Assembly: GCA_009602725.1 (NCBI GenBank)
Contig: WELB01000096.1
Location: 90,975-109,386 of the forward strand
Reading direction: 5' to 3'
Length of the DNA stretch: 18,412 nt
From: Spirogloea muscicola
Taxonomy: Eukaryota > Streptophyta > Zygnematophyceae > Spirogloeales > Spirogloeaceae
The notes under the pieces are model-generated. The model made no database searches and was not told the origin of the DNA. It worked only from the letters and a program-made list of their open reading frames with translations. Shown piece by piece: positions 1 through 14,200 of this stretch. Position 1 is the first letter of the stretch, and each line of letters starts with the position of its first letter. The position numbers and the translations under genes are program-made.

Positions 1-73
1 GCCGCCGCCGCTGCCGCCGCCGTCGCCGCGCCCGTGGCCCTCTCAGCGGCTGACGCCCACCGCGGCGGCGCAG

Positions 74-2078
74 GCCGGAGGAGCTGCGCGACGCCTTCGA
101 GCGCTACGGGCACGTGAAGGACGTCTACCTGCCGCGCGACTTCCACTCGGGGTACGCCCCTCCGCCCCGCCACGACGCGCCGTCGCCTCGTCGCGCGCCC
201 CTCACCTCGCCTGCGCCTGCGCCCCACGCCTGAGCTCGAACCCGGACATCTGACTCTTCTCAGGAGTCTTAGCGGGGCAGCTCGCGGTCTCCGCGGCGCA
301 GCATGCCGCCGTCCAGCCCTGAGGCGTCTCTCGAGCGCGGCCCAAGCCCAGATGACGTGGTCGCCCATGAAGCCTAGGGTCGTCGCTGCAAGTCACCGAC
401 ACTCTGAGAGGGAGGGCGGGGTGGGGCAGAGAGAGAGAGAGAGAGACAGATAGGAGGGGGGAAGGGAGTGTGAGAGACAGTAGAAGGCGTCGACACAAGA
501 CATTGGAGCTCGGCGCCGCCGTATCAAGCCACCACGCTTCTGCGGCACCTCGCTCAAGTGGGTCCGAGTCGAGGTGGTGAGAGAAGACGGTGGAGGACGT
601 CCAGCGGGGTCCAGCAAGCGTCCCAGGTCCCAGCGTCGAGAGCCCAAGTCCAGAGATGAAGATCAAGAGTCGAGGAAGATGCAAAGGGTCGGGCCTATCG
701 GTCACACTTGGCCTTGCGCTCGAAAGCCAGGGCCACCAGCGGTCCCAGCGGGGCCGAGCAGGTACCGCATCCGAGCCCGAGCCGTGTGCTGCCGGGCGAC
801 GTTTGCCGGGTGGTCGAGCCCGGGGCCTCACCCGGCCCTGGCCACGGTGCGCAGGGAGCCCCGCGGCTTCGGCTTTGTGCAGTACGTGGAGCCCGAGGAG
901 GCGGCGGAGGCGCAGCGCAACCTGAACCAGAGCGTCATCAACGGCCGGGAGATCACAGTCGTGTTTGCCGAGGAGAACCGCAAGCGCCCGCAGGAGATGC
1001 GCAGCAAGGAGAGGTGAGCGCCGCCTGCTCGTCCTGCCACACATGCCCGCTGCAGGAGTGGCGCGTTGTTGGACACTCCAATGGCAACTCGCGACGTTCC
1101 AAGAGAAGTGCAAGCCCCACACTCTGGACTCCCGTCATCCTGCTCTAGGAGCATGGTCTCTGGCCGTGGATATGGGTACAGCGGCGGCCACGGCTACGAC
1201 TCGTATGACCGGCGCATGTCGCCCCCCCCTCGCTACCACGGCCATCGTATGTCGGCATGCAGCACCCTCCTGCACCTCTTCCATGCAACACGCTTATCAG
1301 AGGCAGAGCTACATCACCACGTGCTTTCCAACCAGGTGCTGATGGCGTGGGGCCATCTAGAGCTCTCACGCGTGTGCTGAAAATTGTGTTGCACTGCCTT
1401 GCAGCCCACTCGTACTCGCGGTCACCACCAAGGCGCTATGCTTCCCCGCCACGGCGACGCTCACGGTGAGAATCTTATGCACCTGGCGCACAGCTCTCCG
1501 ATCAGGCAGGAGGCGGACGTGCAACACATGAATACCACGACCTAGTTCTCCAAATTAGGTGCTAGTATTGTCTACAATCTTAATTTTCTCAAACACACGC
1601 CAAGTCAGCATGGGCATCTGCTAAGGCATGAGCTTCATTGCTAACTGCCTCATAGGCAAGAAGACATCCACGGGATAACACTGGACTAAGATTGAAGCAG
1701 GTTCTGGCCCCACCATGTCTTAGTCAAGGTTGGTGTATTGATGCAGATCCCCTCCATATGAGCGTGGCTCCTATGGCCGCCCTCCACTGTCTCCACCCCG
1801 CCGTTCGTACCATGGGCCACCAGATTCACCCCCTTCAAGGCACCACTATCCGCCTCCAGACAATGGCCGCTACCGTGGACGTGGAGACAGGTGCGCATGC
1901 CTACCAAACATCCGCTCAGTGCAGTGCAGTACTTGCACTGCCCCCCTTTGGCACTATAAACAGCTTCGATTGCTAGCTCCATGCAGAGGAAATGAACTGA
2001 CTCGTTTTATCCTGCGATCAATAGCCCTTGAAAGCTGCTCTCCCCTGTCCTGCCTGCAGGTATGGGAATGACTATTGA
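74..2078 (+). CDS. SR splicing factor, SCL30-like (5' end outside window)
   Basis: Nuclear pre-mRNA splicing factor with one RRM and an Arg/Ser/Pro-rich tail. Exons join in phase at 74-151, 855-1013, 1149-1246, 1405-1465, 1747-1890 and 2060-2078, giving 185 complete codons and TGA. Exon 74-151 encodes PEELRDAFERYGHVKDVYLP, the RRM middle. Exon 855-1013 carries RNP1 (RGFGFVQY) and ends the RRM with INGREITVVFAEENRKRP, a phrase typical of plant SCL proteins. The tail has SYSRSPPRRY, SPPRRRSRSPP and SPPRRSYHGPP blocks plus Gly/Tyr-rich stretches, and ends GRGDRYGNDY. RNP2 and the N-terminus are missing because bases 1-73 are intron: that frame has a TGA at 51 and a CAG acceptor ends at 73. The tail has fewer RS dipeptides than Arabidopsis SCL30A/SCL33, as I recall them. 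Family assignment is strong; the exact paralogue is not. Confidence 0.9.
152..854 (+). other. Long intron inside the RRM of the SR gene
   Basis: This 703-base intron has a GTACGC donor and a GTGCGCAG acceptor and splits the RRM in phase 2 just before RNP1. It is much longer than the gene's other introns (135-281 bases). It holds a (GA)n tract near 429-446 inside a purine-rich stretch. A good-looking second acceptor, CTGACTCTTCTCAG, ends at 263, and the frame after it stays open for about 300 bases. Plant SR genes commonly autoregulate by alternative splicing of a long intron in the RRM, so a regulated cassette here is plausible but not shown. Confidence 0.6.
429..446 (+). repeat. (GA)n microsatellite in SR-gene intron
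   Basis: A run of alternating G and A about nine units long, flanked by further purine-rich sequence to about position 470. It lies within the long RRM intron. GA tracts can act as splicing enhancers or promoter elements in plants; nothing here shows which, if either. Confidence 0.85.
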
Positions 2079-2625
2079 GGACCGTTCCCAACTCGCCTTG
2101 CAGTGGTCAGGTGCAACAATGATCAGTGCCTGAAGGAAACCCCAGCAATTCTCTAGGATATTAGCTTCTGCACTTGCAAGCATTTGGATGTCACGTGTCT
2201 TGGCCTCAGGGCTCACAAAGCCTCTGCTTCAGTGCTGCTGTTGCTCTCCACATGCAGCTAGTGGCAAGCATGCATAGCAGCAGTGCTACCTATGATCATG
2301 ACTGCCTCACAACCTTAGTGCCAGCTTTCACTTCACTACCTGCGAGCCTGCCATCAGCTGTTGCATGGTGACAAGCAGCACAAGGGTGGTGGGGTGTGTC
2401 ACTGATAGTAGGACTGGCAGGCTAGAACTTGACACGCCGGGCAGATAGTCTAATAACACTCATGCCAGCAGTCCCTCATAGCTCGAATGTCGGCGCCTGT
2501 GAATGAGGTGCATGTAGCATGTAAATGTCTACTCATATGGTGGACCAGAAGTTTGGGCTGGGGACCAGTCTGTCAGATGCTGTAGTGTGGTACCACATGT
2601 GTTTGGTAATCATCTGACTCAGCAC

Positions 2626-2666
2626 AGCGGGCCGTGGAATTCCCTTGTGGAATTCCATGGCCCGCT
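2626..2666. repeat. 18-bp inverted repeat, 5-base loop
   Basis: The left arm at 2626-2643 starts AGCGGGCCGTGG and pairs with the right arm at 2649-2666. The loop is CTTGT. All 18 positions pair except one G opposite T, which would be a G-U wobble in plus-strand RNA. The arms contain the GGAATTCC palindrome. The repeat is far too long for chance and lies about 550 bases past the SR stop codon. It could be a structured 3' element, a folded small-RNA precursor or the remnant of a foldback element. Confidence 0.8.
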
Positions 2667-3339
2667 ATGGGTATCTTGACATCGGTTCAACTCCTAATAT
2701 AAACGTGGTGCTCTGGTTCGCCCTAACCATGACTGCCACCCGCTAAGGGTGAGGCGCTGTATGCACCAAGGCAGAACCTGAATATGTCTGGCTTCACTAT
2801 GCGGCCCAGGCGGAGCTGATGCAAGTCCACAGCGTGCAGCCAGGCAGAGCTTTGTGCCTCTCTGGACTTCATGTGCTACTAGACTGAAGTCGATTTGGCA
2901 TCATGAGCAGATGTGCGTCCATATCGCTAAATTTAAGGCAGTCTGCTGGTCATCCAGAAAAGGGCAGCGGCCAATGAAGACTGAGTTAGGAGATAGAGCT
3001 GAGAAGGCTGATCACATTAAACAGGAGCAGGAGAAAGAGTAGCAGGATCACGAATACTCTCAACCATGACAATGATGTTGTATCAGCAACAAACCAGCAC
3101 TTCCAGTAATAGAATGGGAATAATCGCAAAATAGATTTGGGCAAGCTTAATAGGCCAGCCATGTCAGTGAGGATATCTCACACTGCATAATCGCGAAAGC
3201 TCACAGCCTCTACATATATCAACAATCACTAAGCATGTGAGTCAAGTGCTCATGAAGTATGGAGCATCCGAGATTCTTGTGAGCAGGGATTGATGACCTA
3301 GCATTTTGTTAGGCAACCGAGTGTTCGAGCAATGTATAT

Positions 3340-3360
3340 GCATGAACAATTCGTTCATGC
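3340..3360. repeat. Short 8-bp inverted repeat
   Basis: Arms GCATGAAC (3340-3347) and GTTCATGC (3353-3360) match perfectly around a five-base loop. It is short enough to be chance; there is no clear function. Confidence 0.45.
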
Positions 3361-3693
3361 TTCAGGATCTGTCAGCAAATTTATCTAGTGAAGCCTGCAG
3401 CAGAGTTGGCAAGGTGGGAGGAACCCTTGGCAACTACGAGACCTCATCATAGTGGCTTGGCCAGAGGCTTGAAGCCGATATGGCAGCACCAGGTCTTCGT
3501 CACCCAAGTCTCACAGCGACTGTTGCAGTGTTCTCACAAGCCCAGAGGCCCTTGGAGTTCTGCCATGCTGATCGCAGCTCCTACCAGAGCCACAGTTAGC
3601 GGGAGGAGCCACGAGCTGTCAACCAATTCAAAAATGCTCGATGGGCCACTGGACAAAAAGGCAGACAAAACCTGGAGTAAGAGAGCGTTCTGA

Positions 3694-8284
<4,591 letters not shown>

Positions 8285-8553
8285 GGCTCCTCGCTGTCCT
8301 TTCCGTCACGCACTAAGGCCGGACTGAAGATCTGGTGTCCGGAGGCCACCAGCGAGTCCACCGAGTCCCGCTCGCCGCCCTGATGCACTTTCAACGACCG
8401 AGTCGCCTAGTCGGCATGAAGCCGCGGCATCCGGCGCGCGCTGGCTCTCCAGGGCCGGTGCCCGCGGTCACGCGGTGCAGCGCCGCCGCTCATCCCGCAC
8501 AGCCGTGCACTCGCTGGGAGCCGGCCTGCGGCGGCGCAGTCATGCGAAGGCAG

Positions 8554-8595
8554 GCCGTCGCCGCGAAGCAGGGCGCCGTCGCCGCGAAGCAGGGG
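8554..8595 (+). repeat. Two 21-base tandem copies
   Basis: GCCGTCGCCGCGAAGCAGGG followed by C, then the same 20 bases followed by G. The copies differ only at the last base. They lie in the GC-rich block upstream of beta-amylase. Confidence 0.85.
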
Positions 8596-8753
8596 GCGGC
8601 GGCGATGGAGGCGGGAGCGCCACGGAGGGACCGGAGGGCGCGGGGCGGACGAGGTGAGCAGATGCGGCAGATGGCGGGGGGACAGAATGGCGGTGAAAGG
8701 GGCGGGGGGGGGGGGACTGGGCCTGCCGCTTCCCGCGCCCCGTCTCGGGGCTC

Positions 8754-8754
8754 N
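8754..8754. other. Ambiguous base (N)
   Basis: A single undetermined base in GC-rich sequence, 39 bases after a 12-G run. It probably marks a sequencing or assembly difficulty, so local frames across it should not be trusted. Confidence 0.95.
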
Positions 8755-9298
8755 GCTTTGCCGTCACCCGCCTCGTGGAGCCGCGCTCTCGTGACGAGGC
8801 GACGGCGGGGCCAAGCCGCCCGCCCCGCGCCTGGGACCCCCGACGGGGTGACCCGGTTAGCCAATCCACTGCCGGCCCAAGGGGGGCGCGGGCTTAACCC
8901 CGGCACCCGCCGTCGGGCCTGTGGTCCTTGCCGCCACGTGTGGGCAGCCCAAGCGGGGCAGCCCCACGCCCCCTCACGTGGCCACATCCTTGCGGTCGGG
9001 TAGGCATCCGCCGGGCGGATGCCGCCACTTGGCGCCCCAGCCCCGGGCCTTATCCGCGCCGTGACGTCGGCGGTCGCCCCGGCCTGCTGTGCCACGTGGC
9101 CCCCCGCACCGGCTGCGGAGCCCGCCTTGGGTCCAACGGTGAAGCACAGTGAGTGGTGGTGTTGACGGCGACGGAGACGCTCGTCAGGCTGTCAACGATG
9201 ATATCCCGTCGACGGCTCATTGGAAAGGCATCCATCACAAGCTCCAATCACCTTCTCATTCCGATACTCCCCAATCTACCTCAACTCAAACCAAAGTG

Positions 9299-9451
9299 AT
9301 GTCCAAACTTCTCGGCTTCTATCTCCTTGCAACATGCTTGGCGTTGCCGGTCATGTCGACTCTACCTTGTCAACTTATTTTCACACAACTCTGGCCTACC
9401 GACGTCAACCAGCAACCGACACCAGGTGGCACGATCCGGCCCGCGTCGTAG
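9299..9451 (+). CDS. Possible 50-residue secreted peptide (doubtful)
   Basis: Starts MSKLLGFYLLATCLALPVMS, which has the Lys, hydrophobic core and small-residue end of a signal peptide, and continues TLPCQLIFTQLWP to a stop at 9449-9451. The frame is open for 50 codons upstream. I recognise no family, the region is repeat-like, and a frame of this length is expected by chance. Listed as a candidate only. Confidence 0.15.
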   Translation: MSKLLGFYLLATCLALPVMSTLPCQLIFTQLWPTDVNQQPTPGGTIRPAS

Positions 9452-9698
9452 GCCTCCGCTCTGCAAGCATCAGAAGCATCTGTGTGCTGGTCGCGCTTTG
9501 GCTGCAGCCAGTGGCTGTAGACGAGAGAAAGCGGCTCTCCCACAGGGCCGGCGGGCTGTGGAAAGCCCGCCCGGATCTGTCGGACTTGTATGTGCTCACC
9601 CATGGGTACTAACGTCACTCGGTTACCTCAGACTCCCTAGCATAGGGCTTCGTCTCATGTATTATGTAGCATTGTTTAGTCTGCACTCGACTCTGCCT

Positions 9699-10635
9699 GA
9701 ACAATGTATTGGCTTGAATTGGCCTCCCTTTCAATTCATGCGCCCCGCGCGCCTTCTCTCTCTCATGTAAGCCCCATCTTTTTGCACTAGTTTTTGCCTG
9801 AACAATGTATTGGCTCGAGTTTGGCCACCCGCTCATTCGCATGGCACGCCTTCTCTATCTTCCCGGAGAGTAATTTCTCTGACCTGCGGCTGCTCGACAG
9901 GGGATATCGAGCACCCCATGTCCACGTGTGCCTTAGCGCCTGAGCGCCTCTCTGGTCCCTTCGCACTTCGTTCTTTTCTGGGCTGGCCCATCACAGCCAT
10001 CGCCATCTACTGGAAGAGTATCATCTTACCGTCTTCCTCTCTTGCGGAGCCGTTTCCCTCGTTTGGGAGAGCTTCCATCTACATCATTCCGTGTCCGGTT
10101 GTGTAGTTTCCTCTTTTTAGCACCTTCTTGTGGCCTTTGGACATTGTCCATTCTCTTTTAGGCTAGCTTTGCTAGCCCCTCTTTTTGTATGGGCGAGCAA
10201 TTTCTTCACAGCTATTGCCTTACTTTAAAGTCACTGTTCTGGCAATCTCAGTTGCAAATTTACGGGCTGGCCTTTCATAGCCATTTGGCTTTGCAGGAAG
10301 AGCTGTTTGTTTCATTCCTGCTCCTATGCTCTTGTTCCCAGGCACTAGCCTCATTCCAGTGTGCTTGGCGCGCACTAAGTCAGGCCACTCGCTTGTCTGG
10401 TGGTGCTCCGGCACCCCAGAACAGTCTGTCAGATATGAATGTGCTCACTCGAGGGTTCGTAGAGTCCCCATTCAGTTGGACTTTCCATTCCATTACCAAT
10501 AAGCTGTTTCCGTCTCCGGCCTTCCATCTTATAACTCTCAGATTGTGTTTTTCTCCTTACAAAATAATTTACTGGCTTGCTGTGGCCTCCCTTTCAAATC
10601 ATGCACAACTCGCACCTTCTCTCCTGCGGGGGCCC
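9699..10635 (+). repeat. Degenerate repeat unit, three copies
   Basis: Copy 1 (about 9699-9765) and copy 2 (about 9794-9860) share GCCTGAACAATGTATTGGCT exactly, then diverge through a TGGCC...TCA(T/TTCG)...CGCCTTCTCT pattern. Copy 3 (about 10560-10625) has ATTTACTGGCTTG followed by TGGCCTCCCTTTCAA, as in copy 1, and CACCTTCTCTC. A second shared motif, GGGCTGGCC..TCA.AGCCAT, occurs near 9979 and 10264, and GT.GGA/AGA..TGTATGTGCTCAC-like sequence near 9580 and 10430. This suggests an old, decayed duplication of several hundred bases or related elements, but no terminal repeats or coding capacity were found. Confidence 0.6.
10161..10177. repeat. 7-bp inverted repeat GGCTAGC / GCTAGCC
   Basis: Perfect seven-base arms at 10161-10167 and 10171-10177 around a TTT loop, followed by a pyrimidine tract CCTCTTTTTG. 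It resembles a terminator hairpin, but the nuclear context and lack of an upstream gene argue against that role. Confidence 0.4.
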
Positions 10636-11227
10636 AGGGAACTGTTGATGGCCAATTACTGGGCGGATAGGGGCCAAAGAGCATCGCTCGCAGTCGCCTG
10701 CACTGGGTGCTTCCATGGTGCCACGCCAATGTAATCAGGCCCAAAGTCGCCCTCGTGCTGCCAAGGTACTTTGCATTCCACCATTGCACTGTTGTTAATA
10801 TAAGGGGATGACAGTAGAAGGGTGCTCACAGGAAACAGGCTTGACATAAGCATAATTCCCAGAGCCTGTATGACATTAAGCAGATTCCTTGAGTTGGCCA
10901 ATTGATGAGCCCGCGGCTTGGCTTCTGACGGCAGCTAAGTACAGCATGGATCCTGGGAAAAGCTAGCCATGTAGGTAGTAGGTAACAGATGAGGACGCAT
11001 TTGCTAGTACTCAGATTTAAAGCTCTGAGCATAAGAGTAAGTACCTCTCCCTCCACCATCACACCACAACGCACACAAGAAGACCCCAAGATGTGGCTGT
11101 GATGACCAGAGGTAAGATCAACACTGAATTTGCTTCAAGAATGGCTTCCTCTCCGAGGTAAAGCTCATATTTGTGACCCGGGTTGACTTGAGGCTCTCAA
11201 TCAAGAAGAGAAAAGCGATCGCTGAAA

Positions 11228-14200
11228 TCAGCAATAGAAGATCTGGAGCCTCAAGACCCTGTACAATTAGTTAAGCAATAGATGATCAATGCTCCAAAGG
11301 AGCACTGTACTAGTGCAACTTTGTTCGAGTGACTCATTCACAACCTACACTCGCAAGTGGTCACATGGGTAGGTACATCCTGGTCAAGCGAGCACTCAGC
11401 TCGCACCTGAAACAAGAAACAGAGGAGGAATTGTGTTACTCAAGGACTGCCATGGGGAACCAAGGGGAAGGCAGCAGATACGCTGCACACTGATCAAGCT
11501 GGCACTGTACATCTTCAATATTGCGTGTTGCAAGAACTGTGCCATTAGGACGAGATAGCATACACAAAACATTGCAAAAAGGTTATGTGTATGTGCTCTA
11601 CAGTAACTAGTATCTTGTGCCCAGTTTCGTCCTTGACTTGCCCCAAAGCTTACACCAGCAGTAGGGGTGACAGCAGTCAGAGTTGACAAAGTCAAGCATA
11701 AAGTGGTGCTTACTTGCTCGCATCTATCCATAAGAGCTTGTACACAACCAGCTTGAGGCGCCCAGTTGCCCACTTCCGGATACCCCAGTCCGTGTATAGC
11801 TGTTGCCTGCCAGCTTGTGACAGTTTGCCTGCAATGGTGCTGAAGAGCTCATCCCGCTGCTCCCTCACCCCCCTTGCTGCAGCGCTCAGAACTTCAGGTT
11901 CTAGCTCAATAGCCTGCATGCGGCTGATCTCTGCCTGTAAGCTGGAGCGGGCCCTCAATGCTTGGGATCCCTGCCAGCAGAGGATGACACCAGTCAGTGT
12001 AAATGCAACAACATACCCCCTGAATGTCAGCTATCGACAACATGAGAAAATTGACATGTTGGCCTACACAAGAGCAAAGAGCCAGGGATGCTTGTGATGT
12101 TGGGAGCTTACTGCTTCGCTTAGAGGCTCGAGGTCAAGCTGATCATAGATGGCCGTCCTCAGGCGCAAATCTACGTGATTCTTCTCCCATGAGTCACAGA
12201 GCTGTATCAGAAGTGGAGGTATGCTGCTGCTTCTGCTGCCTTCGCTGTCACCATCCCGCCTCCCCCTATCTTTCATGCTGGCACTTCTTTTCCAGTGACT
12301 GCTGGTCAGTGGGCTTCCACCTGACAGGGGGCTGCTTGCATCTGCGTCCCGTGGCAAGCTGCCGGCAGAAATGGGGTTCTTTGCTGCCTGGTTGTCTTGC
12401 CCTGCAGCCTCGTCAAACGAAAGCGTCTTTGGCGTCACTGGAGAGGAGGTGGTGCTCCAGGGCTGGGAGGAGACTGCAGAGTGGAGCGTCCGAGGGCTGA
12501 ATGACTTTGACCTGAAGATGCTCAAGAAGGGCTTCTTGGCAGAAGAGGGCGAAGACAGTGCTTTGCCTCCAGGTACTGGCAAGGATGGGGAAGGGGGTAG
12601 CGAGTCGACTGGCCCTGCCAAAGGAGGCTGCTCCAACACAACAGATCCCCCTCCTCTCCCGGGGCTTATCTGTGCTTTGACAGGCGGGTGGACGCGACCT
12701 TCTGACATTGCTGGAACCTGGACATCCACTAGTCGGGCGCCTGCTCCTGTATCCCGAGCAGCAGGTGTTGCTCTTCTGGAGGTGCTGGGCGCCGGTCCAT
12801 CAACACCATCAGCAGCCGTCCCTCCAATGCTTGTCGATGGCGAAGCAGGAACCCACCTGGCCACCGACACTCCCTCCTCCCAGAATCCAACATCTGTGTC
12901 TTCCACCTCCTCTCCTGCTGCACTGGAGGCCTTGCTAGCAGAAATCGTCCCCATGCAACCAGCCACCTGACCCTCCTTGATCCTCGAGAGAGAAAGGCCA
13001 CCAAAGAGCTCTACAGAGCCCCCGCCCAGAAGAGCCTCCTCCTGGGACACTCTCCCTGGTGAATGCTCCAACTCGACAGGCCCTCCCTCGACCTGTGAGA
13101 GCTCCCTTATATAAGGAGAAGCTCCAAGTGAGCGATCTGCCTCATGGTCTGCTCTGAGAGGAGACCCAATGAGAACATCCTCGTCCCAAGTGTCACCATC
13201 TCCACTTGGTGCCGCTTGCAGCTCGTCAAGTGGGCTACTGCTGGCTGCCTTGAGAATGTCATCGCCCTCCAAACTTCGCCGAAGCAGCTCCCTGACCTCC
13301 TGTGAATCGAGCCTGTTCTTGACCAACTGCGGCACGTCTGCCCTGGCCAGGAGCTTCTTGCCCGCCTCTTCATTCCCCTTGGCCCACTCCAAAAACTCCT
13401 TCATTGGCTCTGACAAGAATGGCCAGCCCGGGATTCTCCTCACTAGCTCAGACATTGACAAGGTCGTCTCATCAAGCTCCTCAGCCTGCAACCTCTCCTG
13501 CGGTGCAGCAAGAGCTTCTCCATCCAGCTCAAGAGATCCCCCTGCCATCTTGCTATTGACGGACTCTGCAAGCTGCTCTTGATGCGCACCAGAACTCTGC
13601 AAAACTTAGAAAGAAGGCACATCTTAGCTCTGTAACACAGCAAGAGAACAATGTCTAGATTGCAGTACTGTTTCGCCACATATGCTACCTGTTACTTTGG
13701 GTGCACAACAATGTGAAAAGAGAAGTAGAGACAACATCAACAACAGGTGCTTTCACCATCACAATGGGCGGGCAGGCATCATCAACACAAGCACCATGAG
13801 ACTGCCATGGCATTTGTTTATTGACAACTCACTTCGCTCCTGCCTGATGCTGCATCTATGACCCATGATGGCTGCATGTTCTCTGTATGACCCTGTCTCA
13901 TCCTTCTCCAGTGTCTTTGGATGGTCGCTGCGGCTGCTTCTTCCCTCTTCAATCTCTGCATGGTCATCAGCCTGCTCGCTTTCCTGCGAGCAAGCAGACC
14001 TCGCCAGGCAGCCTGAATGCAGAGTGCAGATTGCTGCTGGTGACGACTTGCAATGGCTGCTCTCCAGGCCCTCTGAAGGACAAGGGCAGCCCTTTGCCTC
14101 TGGAGACACCTCTGGTACACCAACCCTCTCCTGATCCTCTGCACAGCCACTGCTGCATCGTGCAACCGCTTCCTCTCACGGTGTGCCCTCCAAGCCCGCT

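Larger units (their letters stand above)
2079..3693. other. Intergenic region between SR gene and beta-amylase 3' end
   Basis: No coding region is supported in these 1.6 kb. ORFs are short (65 codons or so at most, apart from one 101-codon frame at 3388-3693) and have no recognisable motifs or partner exons. The region should hold the 3' UTR of the plus-strand SR gene and that of the minus-strand beta-amylase, which converge here. It contains two inverted repeats, listed separately. Confidence 0.6.
8285..9150 (-). promoter_or_regulatory. GC-rich region upstream of beta-amylase, candidate promoter / 5' UTR
   Basis: This stretch is very GC- and CpG-rich and directly precedes the beta-amylase ATG. 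It contains a run of 12 G at 8704-8715, an N at 8754, and two 21-base tandem copies at 8554-8595. Long ORFs on both strands (8335-9003 plus, 8490-9095 minus) overlap each other and are expected from the composition alone. I see no clear TATA box. Promoter function is inferred from position. Confidence 0.45.
9151..11227. other. Gene-poor repeat-containing region
   Basis: No gene is supported. The sequence is pyrimidine-rich on the plus strand from about 9200 to 10700 and contains degenerate copies of a shared unit (listed separately). One short plus-strand frame at 9299-9451 starts like a secretory signal. From about 10735 to 11227 I see nothing beyond the probable 3' UTR of the minus-strand IQ gene and one alternative tail frame for it at 11118-11258. 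Confidence 0.55.

Noticed and set aside
202-1122. 306-codon minus-strand ORF overlapping the SR gene
   Set aside because: It runs antisense through the SR exon 855-1013 and its introns, has no recognisable motif, and is a product of the GC-rich and GA-rich composition.
2670-2700. tRNA-like T-loop sequence GGTTCAACTCC
   Set aside because: The flanking bases do not form a T stem, and no anticodon or acceptor stem can be folded around it.
8335-9095. Long ORFs on both strands in the GC-rich block (222, 201 and 109 codons)
   Set aside because: They overlap each other on opposite strands, cross the N at 8754 and a 12-G run, and consist of Arg/Ala/Pro/Gly-rich low-complexity sequence.
12371-12970. 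199-codon plus-strand ORF
   Set aside because: It is the antisense shadow of the IQ gene's large exon, which has better coding character and phase-matched splice sites.
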